Of a stretch of 64,000 bases of DNA, positions 1 to 12,756 are shown in pieces. The DNA comes from Cryptomeria japonica (Eukaryota; Streptophyta; Pinopsida; Cupressales; Cupressaceae). The translations under genes were made by a program, and so were the position numbers. The notes under the pieces were generated by a model. It searched no databases. It saw only the letters and a list, made by a program, of their open reading frames with translations, and was not told where the DNA came from. Location: NCBI RefSeq assembly GCF_030272615.1, contig NC_081413.1, positions 146,110,476 to 146,174,475 of the forward strand, in the 5' to 3' direction. How positions within the stretch are numbered: the stretch's first letter is position 1; each line of letters begins with the position of its first letter.

Positions 1-400
1 ATCTACTGCTTTATTCTCATTTTTGGGAATTTGGGTGAATCTGATTTCTTTAAAGTGTTCTATAAATTCTTCCACTAGCTGTTTGTATGGAATAAGCTTA
101 TCATCCTTTATTTGAAATTCATCATTTATTTGATTAATGATAATTTGTGAATCACCATAGACATGTAGTTCTTTGACATTCCATTCAATAGCCATTTTAA
201 GCCCTATAGCCAATGCTTTATACTCTGTAGTATTATTGGTGCATGGAAATCACAGTCTATACGATTTCGAAATTGTGTCCTTGAGGTGTGATGAAAAAGA
301 TTCTTGATCCTGATCCATATTGAGTATAAGAACCATCAAAGTACAATTCCCAAAAGTTTGTACTTATTGTCAAGATATTTGCATTAGGAAATTCGATGTG
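1..400 (-). pseudogene. G1 second RNase H domain (partial, frameshifted)
   Basis: The minus strand encodes WELYFDGSYTQYGSG near 310-355, the start of an RNase H fold with its catalytic Asp in the FDG motif. After a frameshift near 250 it continues as NNTTEYKALAIGLKMA and HVYGDSQIIINQI, then runs off the edge. An extra RNase H between the first RNase H and integrase is known from Tat-lineage Ty3/gypsy elements. The frame holds several stops, so no active enzyme is expected. Confidence 0.75.
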
Positions 401-429
401 CAAAGGCATGTTATTGTGTAGAGGTGCAT

Positions 430-1997
430 CAACCAATTGATCAGTGATGACTTGTCCCTTGATAGATTTCTAGTCAACATATTCTATGTCAAATTCACTT
501 AGTATCATAACCCATTTGGATAATCTCCCTATAAATATTGACTTGCTCAATAGATATTTGAGAGGATCTATCTTTGCTATTAGTTTTACAGAATGAATCA
601 ACATATAATGTCACAACTTATGAGTTGCAAATACAACTGCTAGACATATCTTTTCAATTGAGGAATAATTTAACTCATAGCCAACAAGCATTCTGTCGAT
701 ATAATAAATTGCTCTTTCCTTTCCTTCATCATCATGTTGAACTAGGAGAGCGCCTAATGATACACTTGTTGCTGAGACATAGAGTAACAATGGTTTCCCT
801 TTGCTTGGTGATATTAGTACTGGAGGACTCATAAGATATTCTTTTATTTGTAAAAAAGCTTCTTCACATTTTATATCCCATTTGAATGGAACATTTTTAT
901 GTAGAAGATGGGTAAATGGAAGACATCTATTAGCCAATTGAGAAACAAATCTCCTGATTGATTGCAACCTTCCTTGTAAAGATCTCAATTGACTTATGTT
1001 CTTGGGTGACTCCATCTCCATGATAGCTTTAATTTTTCCAGGATCTACTTTGATGCCACGAGCTGATATAATGTATCCAAGGAGCTTTCCAGAGGTTACC
1101 CCAAATGCACATTTCTTTGGATTTAATCTCAATTGATATCTTTCCAGCCTGTCAAAAATATTGCTTGAAATGTTCAAATATTCATTTCTTGTGTGAGATT
1201 TTGCAAGTATGTCATCAACATAATCTTCCATGAATGTATGCATCATGTCATGAAAAATTATCATCATAGCCCTTTGATAAGTCGCTCCAATATTCTTAAG
1301 CCCAAATGGCATAACATTCCAGCAATATGTTCCACACGCATAGGTGAAAGATGTTTTCTCTTGATCTTCAGGTACTATTTTTATTTGATTATATCCTGAG
1401 AAGCCATCCATTAATGAAAACATCTCATGTTCTGTTGATAAGTCTACTATGATATCAATGTTTGGTAGCAGGAAATCATCTTTTGGACATTCTTTATTCA
1501 AATCTCTGAAATCTATGTAGACTCTTATGCTCTTGTCTAGTTTTGATATTGGTACAATACTTGAAACCCATTCTGGATAAGCAACTGGTCTTATGAAACC
1601 CACTTCTAATAGTTTCTTGAGCTCGGTTTTGACAAGGAGAGCAATATGCGGATGCACCTTTCTTAGTTTCTGCTTAGCAGGTTTTGCTTTTAAATCCACA
1701 TTAAGATGGTACATGATAAGATCTGGGTTAAGTCCTGGCATATCTGCATAAGACCAAGCAAAATTTATTTGTCTTTCCCTAAAGAATTCCATGTATTCTT
1801 TCCTCTCTCTTTTTGTTAATGAGGTAGCAAAATGAAGTATTTTAGGATCTTTTGATGTATCAATGTTTACTTCTTTTGTTGGTTCTATCAGGATAACAAA
1901 TCTCTCTTGAAAATATGCAGGAAAAATGTCAAACTTTCCATCTTCTGGTGCCTCAAGGAGGTTTTCACCATCAGATACGCCCTTTGTTTTCTCTTTT
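430..1997 (-). pseudogene. G1 reverse transcriptase and RNase H
   Basis: The longest open stretch (611-1792, 393 codons) is a Ty3/gypsy RT. Motifs in order are RVYIDFRDLNKECPKDDF, DGFSGYNQI, FGLKNIGATYQRAM and the catalytic box DYVDDILAKS near 1200-1225. The RNase H connection (KWDIKCEEAFLQIKEYL) and the first RNase H (LLLYVSATSVSLGALLVQ, then KERAIYYI) follow. In that first RNase H the usual catalytic Asp before the ...LGAxL motif is replaced (YVSAT, where DASxxxxGA is typical). The frame stays open upstream to a stop near 1998. The domain order is sound, but stops at 608 and further left break the polyprotein. Confidence 0.9.
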
Positions 1998-2044
1998 GAT
2001 TAATCTAATGTTGCCATGAAATGGTTTTTAATAATAGGTCTCTT

Positions 2045-3720
2045 TCATTGTTTTATTTTGTTGTTGCGACTGGAAAGTTTGGCATTCTCTTGACTATGAG
2101 AAACATCACTTGATTCTGCAATGGAAGATATCTTAGGATGGATGGGTTCAACAATGTTAAGGTACATGGCTAAGTCATGATCATTGGAAAAGACATTTAG
2201 TTTGGGGTTGTCTAAATTATCCCAATCAATTAGTTCAGGACGCAAAAGGGGTAAATCATAATCACTGTCATTATTAGTTGTTTCAACGTTCATGACATAA
2301 TGATCATAGCTTGGCATATAATAGGTATTGTCATAGATTAAATGTTTTTGAGAATTGTCTTTCTCAAGTGTTTCTGAATTAGTCTTAACAAGATTAATAT
2401 TAGCATTTTGTAGTTCACACTCAAGTAGTTCTTCAACTGACGTTTGTCCCTTAAAAAAATGGATTATATCCACATGCACATCTTTGATATTGTAAATTCC
2501 TTCTTGATTGACCTCATTTGCATTTTGGAGTTGACATATTTGTGTATATGGTAAAGTGGATTCTTTTAATAGATTTTGTCTTCTTTCAAACTCAACTTCT
2601 TCTAGACTAATTGTTAGTCCAACTTGACTATTTCTTAGCTCTTCCATCATTCTTCCATATTTGATCCATGTTTGTGCTTCCTATGGCATTGCTTCTCTAT
2701 CTTTTTCATTTCCTTTCCTTTTTGCATACACCTCTTTTCTCTGGATTCTGAGTTTTTCTTGCCTTCTTTCTAACTTCATCTTTGGTTCTGCTATAGACAA
2801 GTCTTCTTTTGTGATAGCTACTTGATCTTCATTATGTTCTTTACTTGATGTAATGGGATAAGACATCTGGACTCCATTCGTATTCATTGGAGTCTGTTTT
2901 TGAATCCTAATCTAAGATTACTCCACTATACCATACTGGAATGTCGTATGGTGCAAAGAGTTCTCTGATTTCCGCCATCTCTATTTTTACTGCTTCTGGA
3001 ATATCTTGTTTAGATTTTGCTTTTGTTTGTATTTTCAGAACTTATTGACAAGATTTTTCTTCACCTTGGATGATGATCTCCTCCTCTTTCTTTTCATGTT
3101 CTTCTTGCTTATTTTGTTTATTGGTTACTGTTTCGGCCGCTTGATGTAGCTTTTCTTGCCAATTTTCTTCTTTAGAAACTGATTTCTTTCTCCACTTTTG
3201 TTGTTGATGATTATGTTGCTCTTGATTTAATTTTAGATATCCCAACCCAGATTTATCTTCTATGGATTGTGAGTGTGGACAAATAGGTTTTGAAATACCT
3301 TGATGTTGCTTACTAATTGGTCATTTTCCTTCATATCCCATCTTTTGCATGATTTCATATCCTTTGCCATATTGTTTTATGGGAATATTGAATTTTGCTA
3401 TTATTGCTATAGTTTTATCTTCATCTTTGTACAACCAACCAAGAATGTCTTTGTCTTCATTTTCCTCTTCAAGAGTTCCAACACTAACAAAGGTTCCTTT
3501 AAACATATGTTTTGATTTTCCTAATGTATTTAATTGAATATCTGTAGGCTTTCCATATGATAGGGGAAAGTGGAAAATTTTGTAAAGAATACTTTCCCAT
3601 TCCTTCATCATTTAACTTGAGCTTTTCTTCAAAAGTTTCCCATAGCTTTGCTTGAATTTCTTTAGTAGGATATACTGATTCTCTATTATGTGGAACTCTT
3701 GTATCTTGTGTTGGCTTCAA
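2045..3720 (-). pseudogene. G1 protease-RT spacer region
   Basis: Several minus-strand open pieces (2045-2650, 2681-2887, 3042-3245, 3321-3611, 3499-3720) lie between the protease and RT. They are acidic, Glu/Lys/Asn-rich and low in complexity, with no motif I recognise. One includes KYSLQNFPLSPIIWKAYRYS. Position and strand make them remnants of the pol linker. Tat elements commonly have a poorly conserved stretch here. I cannot say whether it ever encoded a separate product. Confidence 0.5.
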
Positions 3721-5001
3721 ATTATTGCAATATTGACTGGAATCTACAATTATAGTGATTTCTTTTCCTTCATGAGGAAATTTTACACATTAATGATATG
3801 TAGAAGGAACTGCTTGCATCTTGTGAATCCATGGTCTTCCTAGAAGAATATTGTAGGAGAGGTTCAAATATAAAACTTGACACAATGTATCCTTTTCCAT
3901 AGGTCCTATCTTTATTGGTAGCACAATAGTTCCTTTAGAAGAACATTATGCTTCACCATAAGCCTTGATGGTTGTTTTCTTTTTCAGGTCTACTGCATTC
4001 TCTGAATATCCCAAAGCTTTTATCAAACTTAATGCACAAATGTTTAAGCCAGCTCCTCCATCTATGAGAACACATTTGACATGAGTTTTATTTATGGAGA
4101 CTTCAACATGTAAGGGAGCATTGTGAGGATGTTGTAAGGACGCATCATCATTTTCAGAAAATGATAAGCAATGAGGAGCTATGAGGTGTCCTACCCTATT
4201 TTGGAACTGATCTATATCCAAATATTTTGAAACTGTTGTTTCCACTAAAGCTTTCTCCAAAATGTCCTTATGCATAGGTGAAATCTTGAGAAGTTCCAGA
4301 ATTGATATTTGTGCAGGTATTCGTTGTAATTTCTCTACTAGATTGTATTGTTGTGGATTGGGTGTTGGGTCTTTTGCTATACCTGGAAAGGTAACCTTTG
4401 CTTTTCTTCTCGTGATAACATTGATTGGCTTTGAAGATGGATTTTTGTTAACAATAATCATATTTACTACATCATCATAGGTATAAGTGGAATTCACCTT
4501 GGTTTTTCCTTTGCCATCTTTTAATTGGGATGATTCACCTTTATCATAATTCGGAAGTGGTGTTTTAAAAGCCAAGTGTGATTCATTTGTCTTATGGTTA
4601 TCCACTGTAATGGCTCCGTTATCGATTAGATCTTGGATAAGGTGTTTCAATCTCTGACAATCATTTGTTAGGTGTCCTTTATTCTGATGGTAATTACAAA
4701 AATGATTGCCATTCCACCAATTGGGCTTGACTAGTGGTTCATAACTTCTTGCTTCTAGATAAACAATCAATTTGTTAGCAAGTAAAGTTTTTAGAGCTAA
4801 TTCCAAAGATTCTCCAATGTTTGTGAATTTCCTTCGTGGATTGGAGAAAAAGGACTTAGCTTTATAGTTTTCTGGATTGTTATTGCTTGGGATTTGACTT
4901 GATAGATTGAAAATTGGTTGTTTTTTGTTTTGTAGTACTATTATCATCATTCCCTTCATTATTGGCATTCCTATTCTTTGACCAGAACTTGGGTTTTTCA
5001 T
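3721..5001 (-). pseudogene. G1 gag C-terminus and aspartic protease
   Basis: A 351-codon open stretch (3946-5001) carries, near its middle, the gag zinc-knuckle-like motif CNYHQNKGHLTNDC followed by QRLKHLIQDLIDNGAI (about 4610-4710). Near its end is the retropepsin active site CVLIDGGAGLNIC (about 4030-4080), where DGG replaces the usual D[ST]G, as in some Tat relatives. Beyond a stop at 3946 the protease tail reads YNILLGRPWIHKMQAVPSTY (about 3800-3870). The open frame is joined to the upstream gag by a frameshift near 4900-4935, inside an A-rich run (minus strand). Function is lost. Confidence 0.8.
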
Positions 5002-6114
5002 TATTGTTGTTGTTGTTGTTGTTGTTGTATGTATTATTATAAAATTTTAGTTCTCCTTTCTTTACCATTGCGTTCTCTATTTTTAGACCATTCTCAATTA
5101 TTTTGGCAAAAGAGGGAGGACATTGCATCCTTAGTCAATAACTCATTTCACCAATAAGATTATCAATGAATATGTCCATTTTTTCTTGATCGGGACATCT
5201 CTGGGATACCTATTAAACATGCAATTCCATCATGGCAAGAAAATCATAAAGGATTCACCATTCTTTTGTTTAACATTGTAAAGATCTAGAATTGTTATTT
5301 CATTCCTTATATTATAGGAGTATTGTGAAATAAACCTATTCACAAGTTCTTCAAAGGATTTGATTCTAAATGGTAATCTTGAAAATCACTCCATTGATTG
5401 TCCATTTAAACTCCTAGGAAAAAGACGCATAAGGTAAGTTTCATCATGAGAAAATTCCATGCTCATAGTACAAAACTCCCTAATGTGATCTTGAGGATCA
5501 GATTTTCCATTGTATTTGTCATATTTAGGAGTCTCACAATGTTACGAAAATGGTATCATATTTAGATTTTTATCAAAAGGATATGGGCATATATCTTCTA
5601 ATGAATATTTCTTGGAGCTTGTCCCATTTTGCATGTCTTGTATCTATTGTTGTAGAGTTTGTATTTGTTGAGTAAGGTTTGACAATGGATTATCCACATA
5701 GTTTCTCCTTGTTTGTTTGTGAGTTCTCTTATCACTACGTTCTTTTCTTGTGTCATCCTTTTCTTTCCTCATTTCTTAATGAATTTCTTTGTTTATGTCT
5801 TCATTATTTGGCTCATCTATGTTTTGGGTGTTACTTGCCTCTACATCTTGTTTCAAGCTTTCTATGTTAAAGTCTTGTGGTAGTTTAGCTCCAGATTCTG
5901 CCAACATCAAGAGATATTTTTCTTTTTGTTTCGCCAACAATTTTTCCATTAGCCAATCCAATTTAAAATCTTGCTCAAGGTCTCTAATGGTGCTATTGAC
6001 TGCTTCTTTGTCAACAACGGTAAATCCAAAAGTGTGGAATATAGGAGTATCTTCTTCCTCCATTTTTTGTTGCTTTCTAAGTTGCTCGTGTTGGGCTCTA
6101 GTCCAAACTGGCAT
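5002..6114 (-). pseudogene. G1 gag N-terminal and core region
   Basis: An ATG at 6114 opens MPVWTRAQHEQLRKQQKMEE, a Gln/Glu-rich gag start that stays open to 5776. The Ty3-type gag core follows with a few stops: MRLFPRSLNGQSME near 5400-5440 and FEELVNRFISQYSYNI near 5320-5360. The part nearest the protease holds an Asn homopolymer encoded by a (TTG)n tract at 5003-5028, then KPKFWSKNRN. Gag would form the particle; this copy cannot. Confidence 0.78.
5003..5028. repeat. (TTG)n microsatellite coding poly-Asn in gag
   Basis: An almost pure TTG run, read on the minus strand as consecutive AAC/AAT codons inside G1 gag. Replication slippage here is a plausible source of length variation. Confidence 0.9.
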
Positions 6115-8037
6115 GTGGTTATTTCAATGTTGTTGAAAATTCCAAAGGACAAAGTCAATAGGTGATTATTGGTTTAGGAAGATATTATTTGTTGATCTTA
6201 CCACTATTGTTTGTTCGTTGGGATAAAGCATCTCTTTGTTGAAAGGCATGTCTTTGTAGAGTTTCACCATCAAATTTTGTACCACAACCACGTAGGTAGT
6301 GATGAAAACGGTGTAGGAATGTCCTATGTTTCAATAAGATCTTGCAATTGATATACAAGAATCTTATCCTTTTCTTAGTAGCTTTGTAACTGGGTTTTCT
6401 TTTCTTAAGGTGATACTTAAGAGTCATATAAGCATTTGAAAATTTACAAGTTTGTTTGATTCCAATGTTGGTGCAATTTTGGTTTCGATATGACCTAGGT
6501 TCAAAATAGGAAAGATATATCCAAGATTAGGAACCTAGTATAGATTTGATCAAGCTTCGTGATAGAGGATTTGATTATCCTGATGAGAAACTTGACAAAG
6601 ATGTTGGTCTTTTTGCACTTAAGATGGTTGAATCGATAGCTTGTTAAATGTTGATGTTTATAGAACCTTTTGAGTATAACCTGTTGGATTAGTAACCTAG
6701 TTGTTTGAGCTAGTTTGAAAATATGTGATGGTTTAGAGACAAACCTACTTCAAGAATTATTTTGATATTGATGTTTTGATATTTTGATTTTGATCTGGCA
6801 TTTCAAGTATTGGAAAGATTTTGTATTCCTCTTTTCAATCAAACTTTTTCAGAAATTTGTTGGATTTTTACTCCCTTGTAGATGATAATTTTCTTCAATT
6901 TTTGAGCATTTGGAACATGTTACAGACATAGAAGACACAGTGTTTAATAAACAAAATGCACAAGCAAGTACAAATCATATGGCAGGTTGAAACAATAGTT
7001 GTTGAATCTCACGTGGGGTTTCCCCCAAGGCTATGCTATTCAAAGTGGATATTTAGATGCTTGACCCCACTGGCTCCACCCTCGGCACTCACTTCTTTGG
7101 GGCAGCCAAGCACCAGTTTCCATGAAAACTCCCCAAGGAAAACTTTATATCTCTACTAAGAACCATATGTATGTGAGCCGCTTTAGAGGTCCGACCTCTT
7201 ACACCAACAACTAGAAGGATTTTGGCAACTAGTACAAGTGGTTTTAAGTAAAGGCTTTCGGTCATGCGGCCATACATGCAACACTTTCAGCTCTGTAAAT
7301 ATAGAAGGTTCCCAGCCTATAGAGGTTATGCTCCATAGGGTTTATGGGGAAACATAGTGTCGGTATGAACTTATCAACACATGTTGTTTGAGACTTTCAT
7401 CACAAACACGATTTATTTATAGTGGATTGGAAGGACTCAGTTTTAGCCCATTTCCACTTTGGGTTGTTCTCCTCTCACTGGCCCCCTCAAGGAAGCTCAG
7501 GAAGGTAGGCCCTCTAAAGGATTTAATTGCTTGAAAGTAAAGAAAGTGTAAAAGAGTGGGTTTGGCTTTTTGGTCACCCAATTAAGGGGAGAGCATATAC
7601 CTACCACTTTCGAGACATGGAATACAAGCATTCTTTTTATCCTTTTCAAAGAAAATATTGGCTAAGTCCTATTTGGAGATGTTGCTCCAACAAGCATGGT
7701 GTTCATTTTAGCCTTTTTAAAAGTCTATGTGTAACTTTTTTTTTTTTTTAGAGAAAATACTAAAAATGCAAGTTGCATGCTCTCAATTTATCCTCTTAGT
7801 TAAACTAGATGAACAAGATATGATATATTACTTCCCAAATGAAAACTTTTAATTAACTAAATGATGAAATGCATAAAATTTTCCTTAAATGCCATCCTGC
7901 ACATGCACATTAGTAATCTGAAAAATCTAATTTCTTGGACATTTGAACCTGCACGAAAATTTTGTTAGTTTTATGAACAGAAGCACTAATCTAACATATG
8001 CACTATCTTTTCTCTCAAAAGTGCTAACTTGCAGATC
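6115..8037 (-). other. G1 5' leader, distal part; no gene supported
   Basis: This is the untranslated stretch between gag and the point where S1 inserted. Scattered short open frames (6185-6427, 7089-7277, 7927-8361) show no recognisable motif and look random. The last 80 bases carry copies of a degenerate AGTGCTAACTTGCA-like repeat that resumes beyond S1 at 12757. With S1 removed, the leader from PBS to gag is about 2.2 kb, long for a retroelement but not unusual in Tat elements. Confidence 0.6.
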
Positions 8038-9837
8038 ATAAGTGTAATGCCCATACCCTAGTCGGACTTTTAAAACCCGTTTAACCTTGATTGACTTCCT
8101 TTGTGGCATTCCTGAATGGTAGATTAACCGATATGCAAAGTGTAGTTTAGATAATATAAATAAATTGTGCATACTTATTATTGTGCTTTTGTATCGATTT
8201 TCGTGTAAATGTAATTGATTCCTAACCCTTGAGGTAAATCTTGAGCTAACGCCTTCATTGAATATGTATATGTATATGCATGCTTGTATGAATTCATGGG
8301 TGCAGGGGATTGCAGGTACAACACCGCTTAGGGCAAGGTTTATCTCTGTTGGAATTTGCAAGGTTGAGTATGCTCTTTCATCTTTTGAATTCGGATTCAG
8401 TGGTCATATAACTCTCGTCTTGCCTTAGCCATGGTTAGGTGGGCATCGTGTGTGGATTCGTGGGGCTTGCATTTCATTGGGATGCGTGTCGAGAGATTTG
8501 GAGGACTTCCTCGATTTGCGTGCCATGCGCGAGGTAAGTGAGGTTTGTGATCCTAAGTATCAAATTTAAATTTATGAGTAGACGTGCACATTAGTGATAT
8601 GGAAATTTAAATAGGTGGTTTCTTTATATGATTAATCACTAATTTAAGAGATTGCTTTAAATTGTTATTGTAGCAAGCTTAAGGTATTTAACTGAGGTTA
8701 GTGTGCTCATTTACGCATTTGTAACTTTTATGCATTTGTAATTGAGAAATTTGAATAAACAAGACTCTTGCATTAGATTAGTCCTTTATTTAAAAATGTC
8801 GCTTTATTAAGTTATAGCGAGTTAATTAAATAGTTAATTTTAATAACTACGATTTTAATAAATTATGTATTTTAGAAAGGAAAATTTTTAAAGTTGTTTG
8901 GGGGATAGTAATAAATTACGCATTTTCGCATTTGGAGGGAAAAAGGGAAAATGATTATTATTTAAAAGAAATTATTTCTTCTTACTTGTATAGTTGATAA
9001 AACATAAAAGTTTGATTTTCAGTAAATTAAATTAATCAAATATAACGTGCTGGCTAAAACGATAGGAAGAGATTTAAAAAAAAAATTAATTAGAGTTGAG
9101 TATGAAATAGAAGCTTTTAAATTTTAAAAGAAAAATGAACAAGGAGGGAATGAATGATTCCCATTTGGATTTTCATTTATTGTATTTTAGAAATAAAACC
9201 CTAAATTCGAAATTGAAAAGGAGGACAAAATTAGGGTTTCATTTTTAACCTAGTTTGTAAGCATTTTTGGGGGTTCTTGGCTTGGGAGTTTTTTTTTGGA
9301 GGAAAATGGGGGAAATTTGCCTTGGAGCAGCAGGTTGGGAAAGCTCTCCATCAAGATTCAAGCCCGGAACCTGCACTATGAGGTAGGATTTGAATCTACC
9401 TTTCTATTTCTTGTTAAAAAAAAAAGAGAGAGAGGATATTACTCATGAATGTGTTTTTTCCTTGAAGAATAGTTGCAGTTGTTCTTTTAAGCTTGGCTGA
9501 TTTAGGATGAAGTTTCATAGATTTTGTGTTTAAACTTGATGAGGAAATCTAGTTTTCCCTTAATGAAGTCTTTTCTTGAAAAATTCTGATAAAAGAATGG
9601 GGCTGTGAATAAGAAATGAAAAAAAAAAAAAGAAAACAATAATAGTAAATACAAGATGGGAGTTTTCTAGAAAAAAAATACAGACTGGGGTTTTCTTTAG
9701 AAATGAAGGGAGCTATGCATGCATTTATCCCTGTATTTGAGATTTATTTTTGACAAATCCAACTGTAAGTCGGATTCCTATGATATCAAAAAAAATATAT
9801 GCATATAAAAAAATTTGAATGTGGTCTGTGCGTTTTT

Positions 9838-10165
9838 TTTTGGGGTCCGAAACGGACTCTGCGTATGTCATAAAACCCTCGGTTTGGGGTTGGAGGGTGG
9901 GGAGCGGAGCTCCACCCGCTCCTCCACCCCCTCCCCCGCTTGCTCCCCCGTCTGTATTTCCTCCGCTCGCCATTTGTTCGCGCTCCCCCGCTCGCTATTT
10001 GTTCATTCTCCCCGCTCGCAGGAAAAGGAGGACGGTGGCCGCGGCACTGCGGTGGCCGCAGGGGCCGCGGTAGCCGCAGGGCACCGCGGGCCTGTGGGCA
10101 CCGCAGTGGCGCCGCCACGCGGGAGCTCCCTGCGGAAGGGCTCGGCTCGGCGGCTAGGGTATGGC
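9838..10165. repeat. GC-rich repetitive core of S1
   Basis: A sharply GC- and CpG-rich block in AT-rich surroundings. It has short imperfect repeats built on GGTGGCCGCGGCACTGC and GGCACCGCAGTGG-type units. Frames are open on both strands only because stops are rare in such composition; the predicted Pro/Ala/Arg/Gly-rich peptides are not credible genes. It could be a promoter-like CpG block. Confidence 0.7.
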
Positions 10166-10268
10166 CGAGTAATCTCCTTTAAAAAAAAAATTTGTTTTAC
10201 TTATTTGCTTTGTTGAATGGAGGTTATTAAAATTAGTTTTATTTAACTTTTATCTCGCTAAATATTGT

Positions 10269-10270
<2 letters not shown>

Positions 10271-10307
<37 letters not shown>

Positions 10308-10308
10308 G

Positions 10309-10345
<37 letters not shown>
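10271..10345. repeat. (TA)n microsatellite in S1
   Basis: About 75 bases of alternating TA with rare G interruptions, starting about 105 bases after the GC-rich block. Confidence 0.95.
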
Positions 10346-12756
10346 TAAATACGAAGTTTATGTAAATATAAATTGTGGATTCATTTAGAAATAACATTTG
10401 ATTGGCCATGTAGTGTTAAATTTATTTTGATCACGTTTAATTTTGGAACAAAATCTCATAGGATAGTATACTGGAGAAGAGATCAAATATTGACTGTATA
10501 TGAAGACCTTTGTAATAAAACACCAATGCTAACGTCATGAAATATATCTTAATAAGACGTCGTTCTTCTTTTAAAATAAAAAAAAAAAAAAAAATTCATT
10601 GTCTTCAAAATTTATGATTAAGATCTCTCGATAATCTTACAAATGAAAACTAAAATATAGGAGAGTATGAAATTTGAATCGAAAATCATCTTCGTATATT
10701 TTGTAATTACTCCGTCGGTCTAGTCCCCATTTAAGGTTCCACCGGTTAAGAATCCTTGTCCTTTTTACTTGATGTGTTTAATAGGATCCGTTACAAAAGG
10801 GATCATTATGTAATTAACGTCTGAGGTGTCTATTGTTTATTGGTTTTATTCGCCTAAGTGGCAAGATGTAAAAGACTTATAAATTTTGTATTCCTAACGA
10901 CATAATACCAAAGGGGTCTTGCAGTTGAGCAGACCCGGAGATGTAGCCCATTCGGGGTGAACTCCGAGATCATACCTGTGTTATGTGATGTTTTTAGCGT
11001 ACTTGTTTTATGTTTTAAGTTATCATGAATGGTTATACTCTTGCTTAAGTGTATGGTGGAAATTTAGTGAAATCAAATTTAAGTGCTTAACATTATTCAA
11101 ATGGATAAATATAGTCTTTTAAACTCGTAAAACGTGGTGAATTATGGATATGGCAAGGTATTTAAATAATGAGATTAAAGTTGTGGAAAAAGTGAATTGA
11201 TAATGTTAATTTAAGTTGTAATGGTGGAAAGAATCTTGTTAGAATACTTTATTGGATTAACTTGTTATTAAGTATATAAATGGAATGGATGTAAAAAGGA
11301 AATGAAGTTAAGATTTATGTCACAATTCTTAAATGGAAAACTAAAGAATGAACATCATATAAATATCTATCTTTTTACCTTAGAAAATGGATCACGCCAT
11401 GTCAATTATGTTTCAATACATTAGATGAAATGGTTAAGTTACGTCACATTTTAATCTTAGCAAAAATACTCATTAGATTAACTTGATAACCGTGTGGACC
11501 CAATTAGGTATTCATGTTGAATAATGGATGAATATACTTAGTAATTCATGTTGTAATTAAAAATCAATAATCCTCACTAGTTTAACTTATAATAGTGCGA
11601 ACTCAAATAGATATCCATATTTTAATCCTTATAAAAGGAATCCCTCGTGATTGCCAAAATAAATCTAAAATGGGAGAGTAATTGACTTGTGGTTTATACA
11701 TTTAACTTAGTAAAACTATCTCTCTCATTTTAAGTTCATTTAACAAAAAGAAAAAAAAAAAGTGATATGAAATCAGGAAATTGTATTTTATTCCTAATAG
11801 AGAATGTCACCGTGATTTTTAATTATTCTAATCCTGAAATGTTGATTGTCATCTAGTTAACGATACTTTAATTTAAAAGATGTTCTTGTGTGGCCTAATG
11901 CATATCCATCTTAATGAAGTTAGTCCACTTATTGCATTATTAACACTTCAAATGAATTCCATGGCCACTCACATTATACCTTTCATAAAAGAATTTCAAC
12001 TCATTAGTTGGTTATGTATGAAAACAAAAGAAGAGACCTCACTCTCCTCATGGAAGTTAATCCGAAAGAAACAAATTTATCGTACTAACCATATTGTTTA
12101 ATATTTTAAAAGAGGTATCAAATGTGGGTGAATATTTTAAAGGCAAATGAAGGAAACCACGCTTTACTAATCATAGTTTAACCTTAAATGTATGAATCTC
12201 ATTAAGCCTATTATTAACACATTAAAGGATGAAATCATTTGTGAATGGATACCTCAAACCCAAGGAATGAACCTATCTATATTAAAAGCATGAACCCTTT
12301 TTGGAAGACCTCTTAACGAAATTATGAAAATAAAGTGCATTAATTAAATAACCTATCAAGGGCCTCCTATCCGCCCGAAGTAGATGATCGATTCCTAAAA
12401 TTTGAAGATGCCAAACCATTAATCAAGATCTATGCGTTATCCCGTAAATAAGTTACCCAGTTTAATAGATCTAATGATGCAGGTTGAGTTAGGTGTAAGG
12501 TTGTGTAATCGCGTTAGGAAACTCCTTAGGATTGGCTGAGCCTTCCGCTGTGATATCTAAGTTGACAGATAATCTCCATTGTATTTTAATGTCGTGTCTA
12601 ATAATGAATTGAGTTAACTTCAATCTATCTTAATGTTGTAACTTTGTATTAACGCTTCTAATTATTATAAAAAAAAAAATAAAAAAATTTACTCTCTATT
12701 TGAGTGTTTTTAATTTTAAACCCTTAAGGGGTTTCCTGGCAGGGCACTACAATAAG

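Larger units (their letters stand above)
8043..12751 (+). mobile_element. S1: 4.7-kb solo LTR, probably Ty3/gypsy
   Basis: The left end is TGTAATGCCC and the right end GGGCACTACA, so the termini form a near-perfect 10-bp inverted repeat with TG...CA ends. ATAAG lies immediately outside both ends (8038-8042 and 12752-12756), an exact 5-bp target duplication. I see no PBS, PPT, second LTR copy or conserved protein inside. It has the layout of the chromovirus LTRs elsewhere in the window: AT-rich flanks, a GC-rich core and a (TA)n tract. Its terminal sequences differ from them, so it is a related but separate family. Confidence 0.85.

Noticed and set aside
5789-6136. 115-codon plus-strand frame
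   Set aside because: Shadow of the G1 gag frame on the minus strand.
6185-6427. Extra ORF upstream of gag, as in Ogre elements
   Set aside because: Only 80 codons, no recognisable domain and no support from a second copy.
9725-10216. Overlapping long open frames on both strands in the S1 GC block
   Set aside because: Pro/Ala/Arg/Gly-rich peptides open in several frames at once; explained by GC composition and absence of TA-rich stops.
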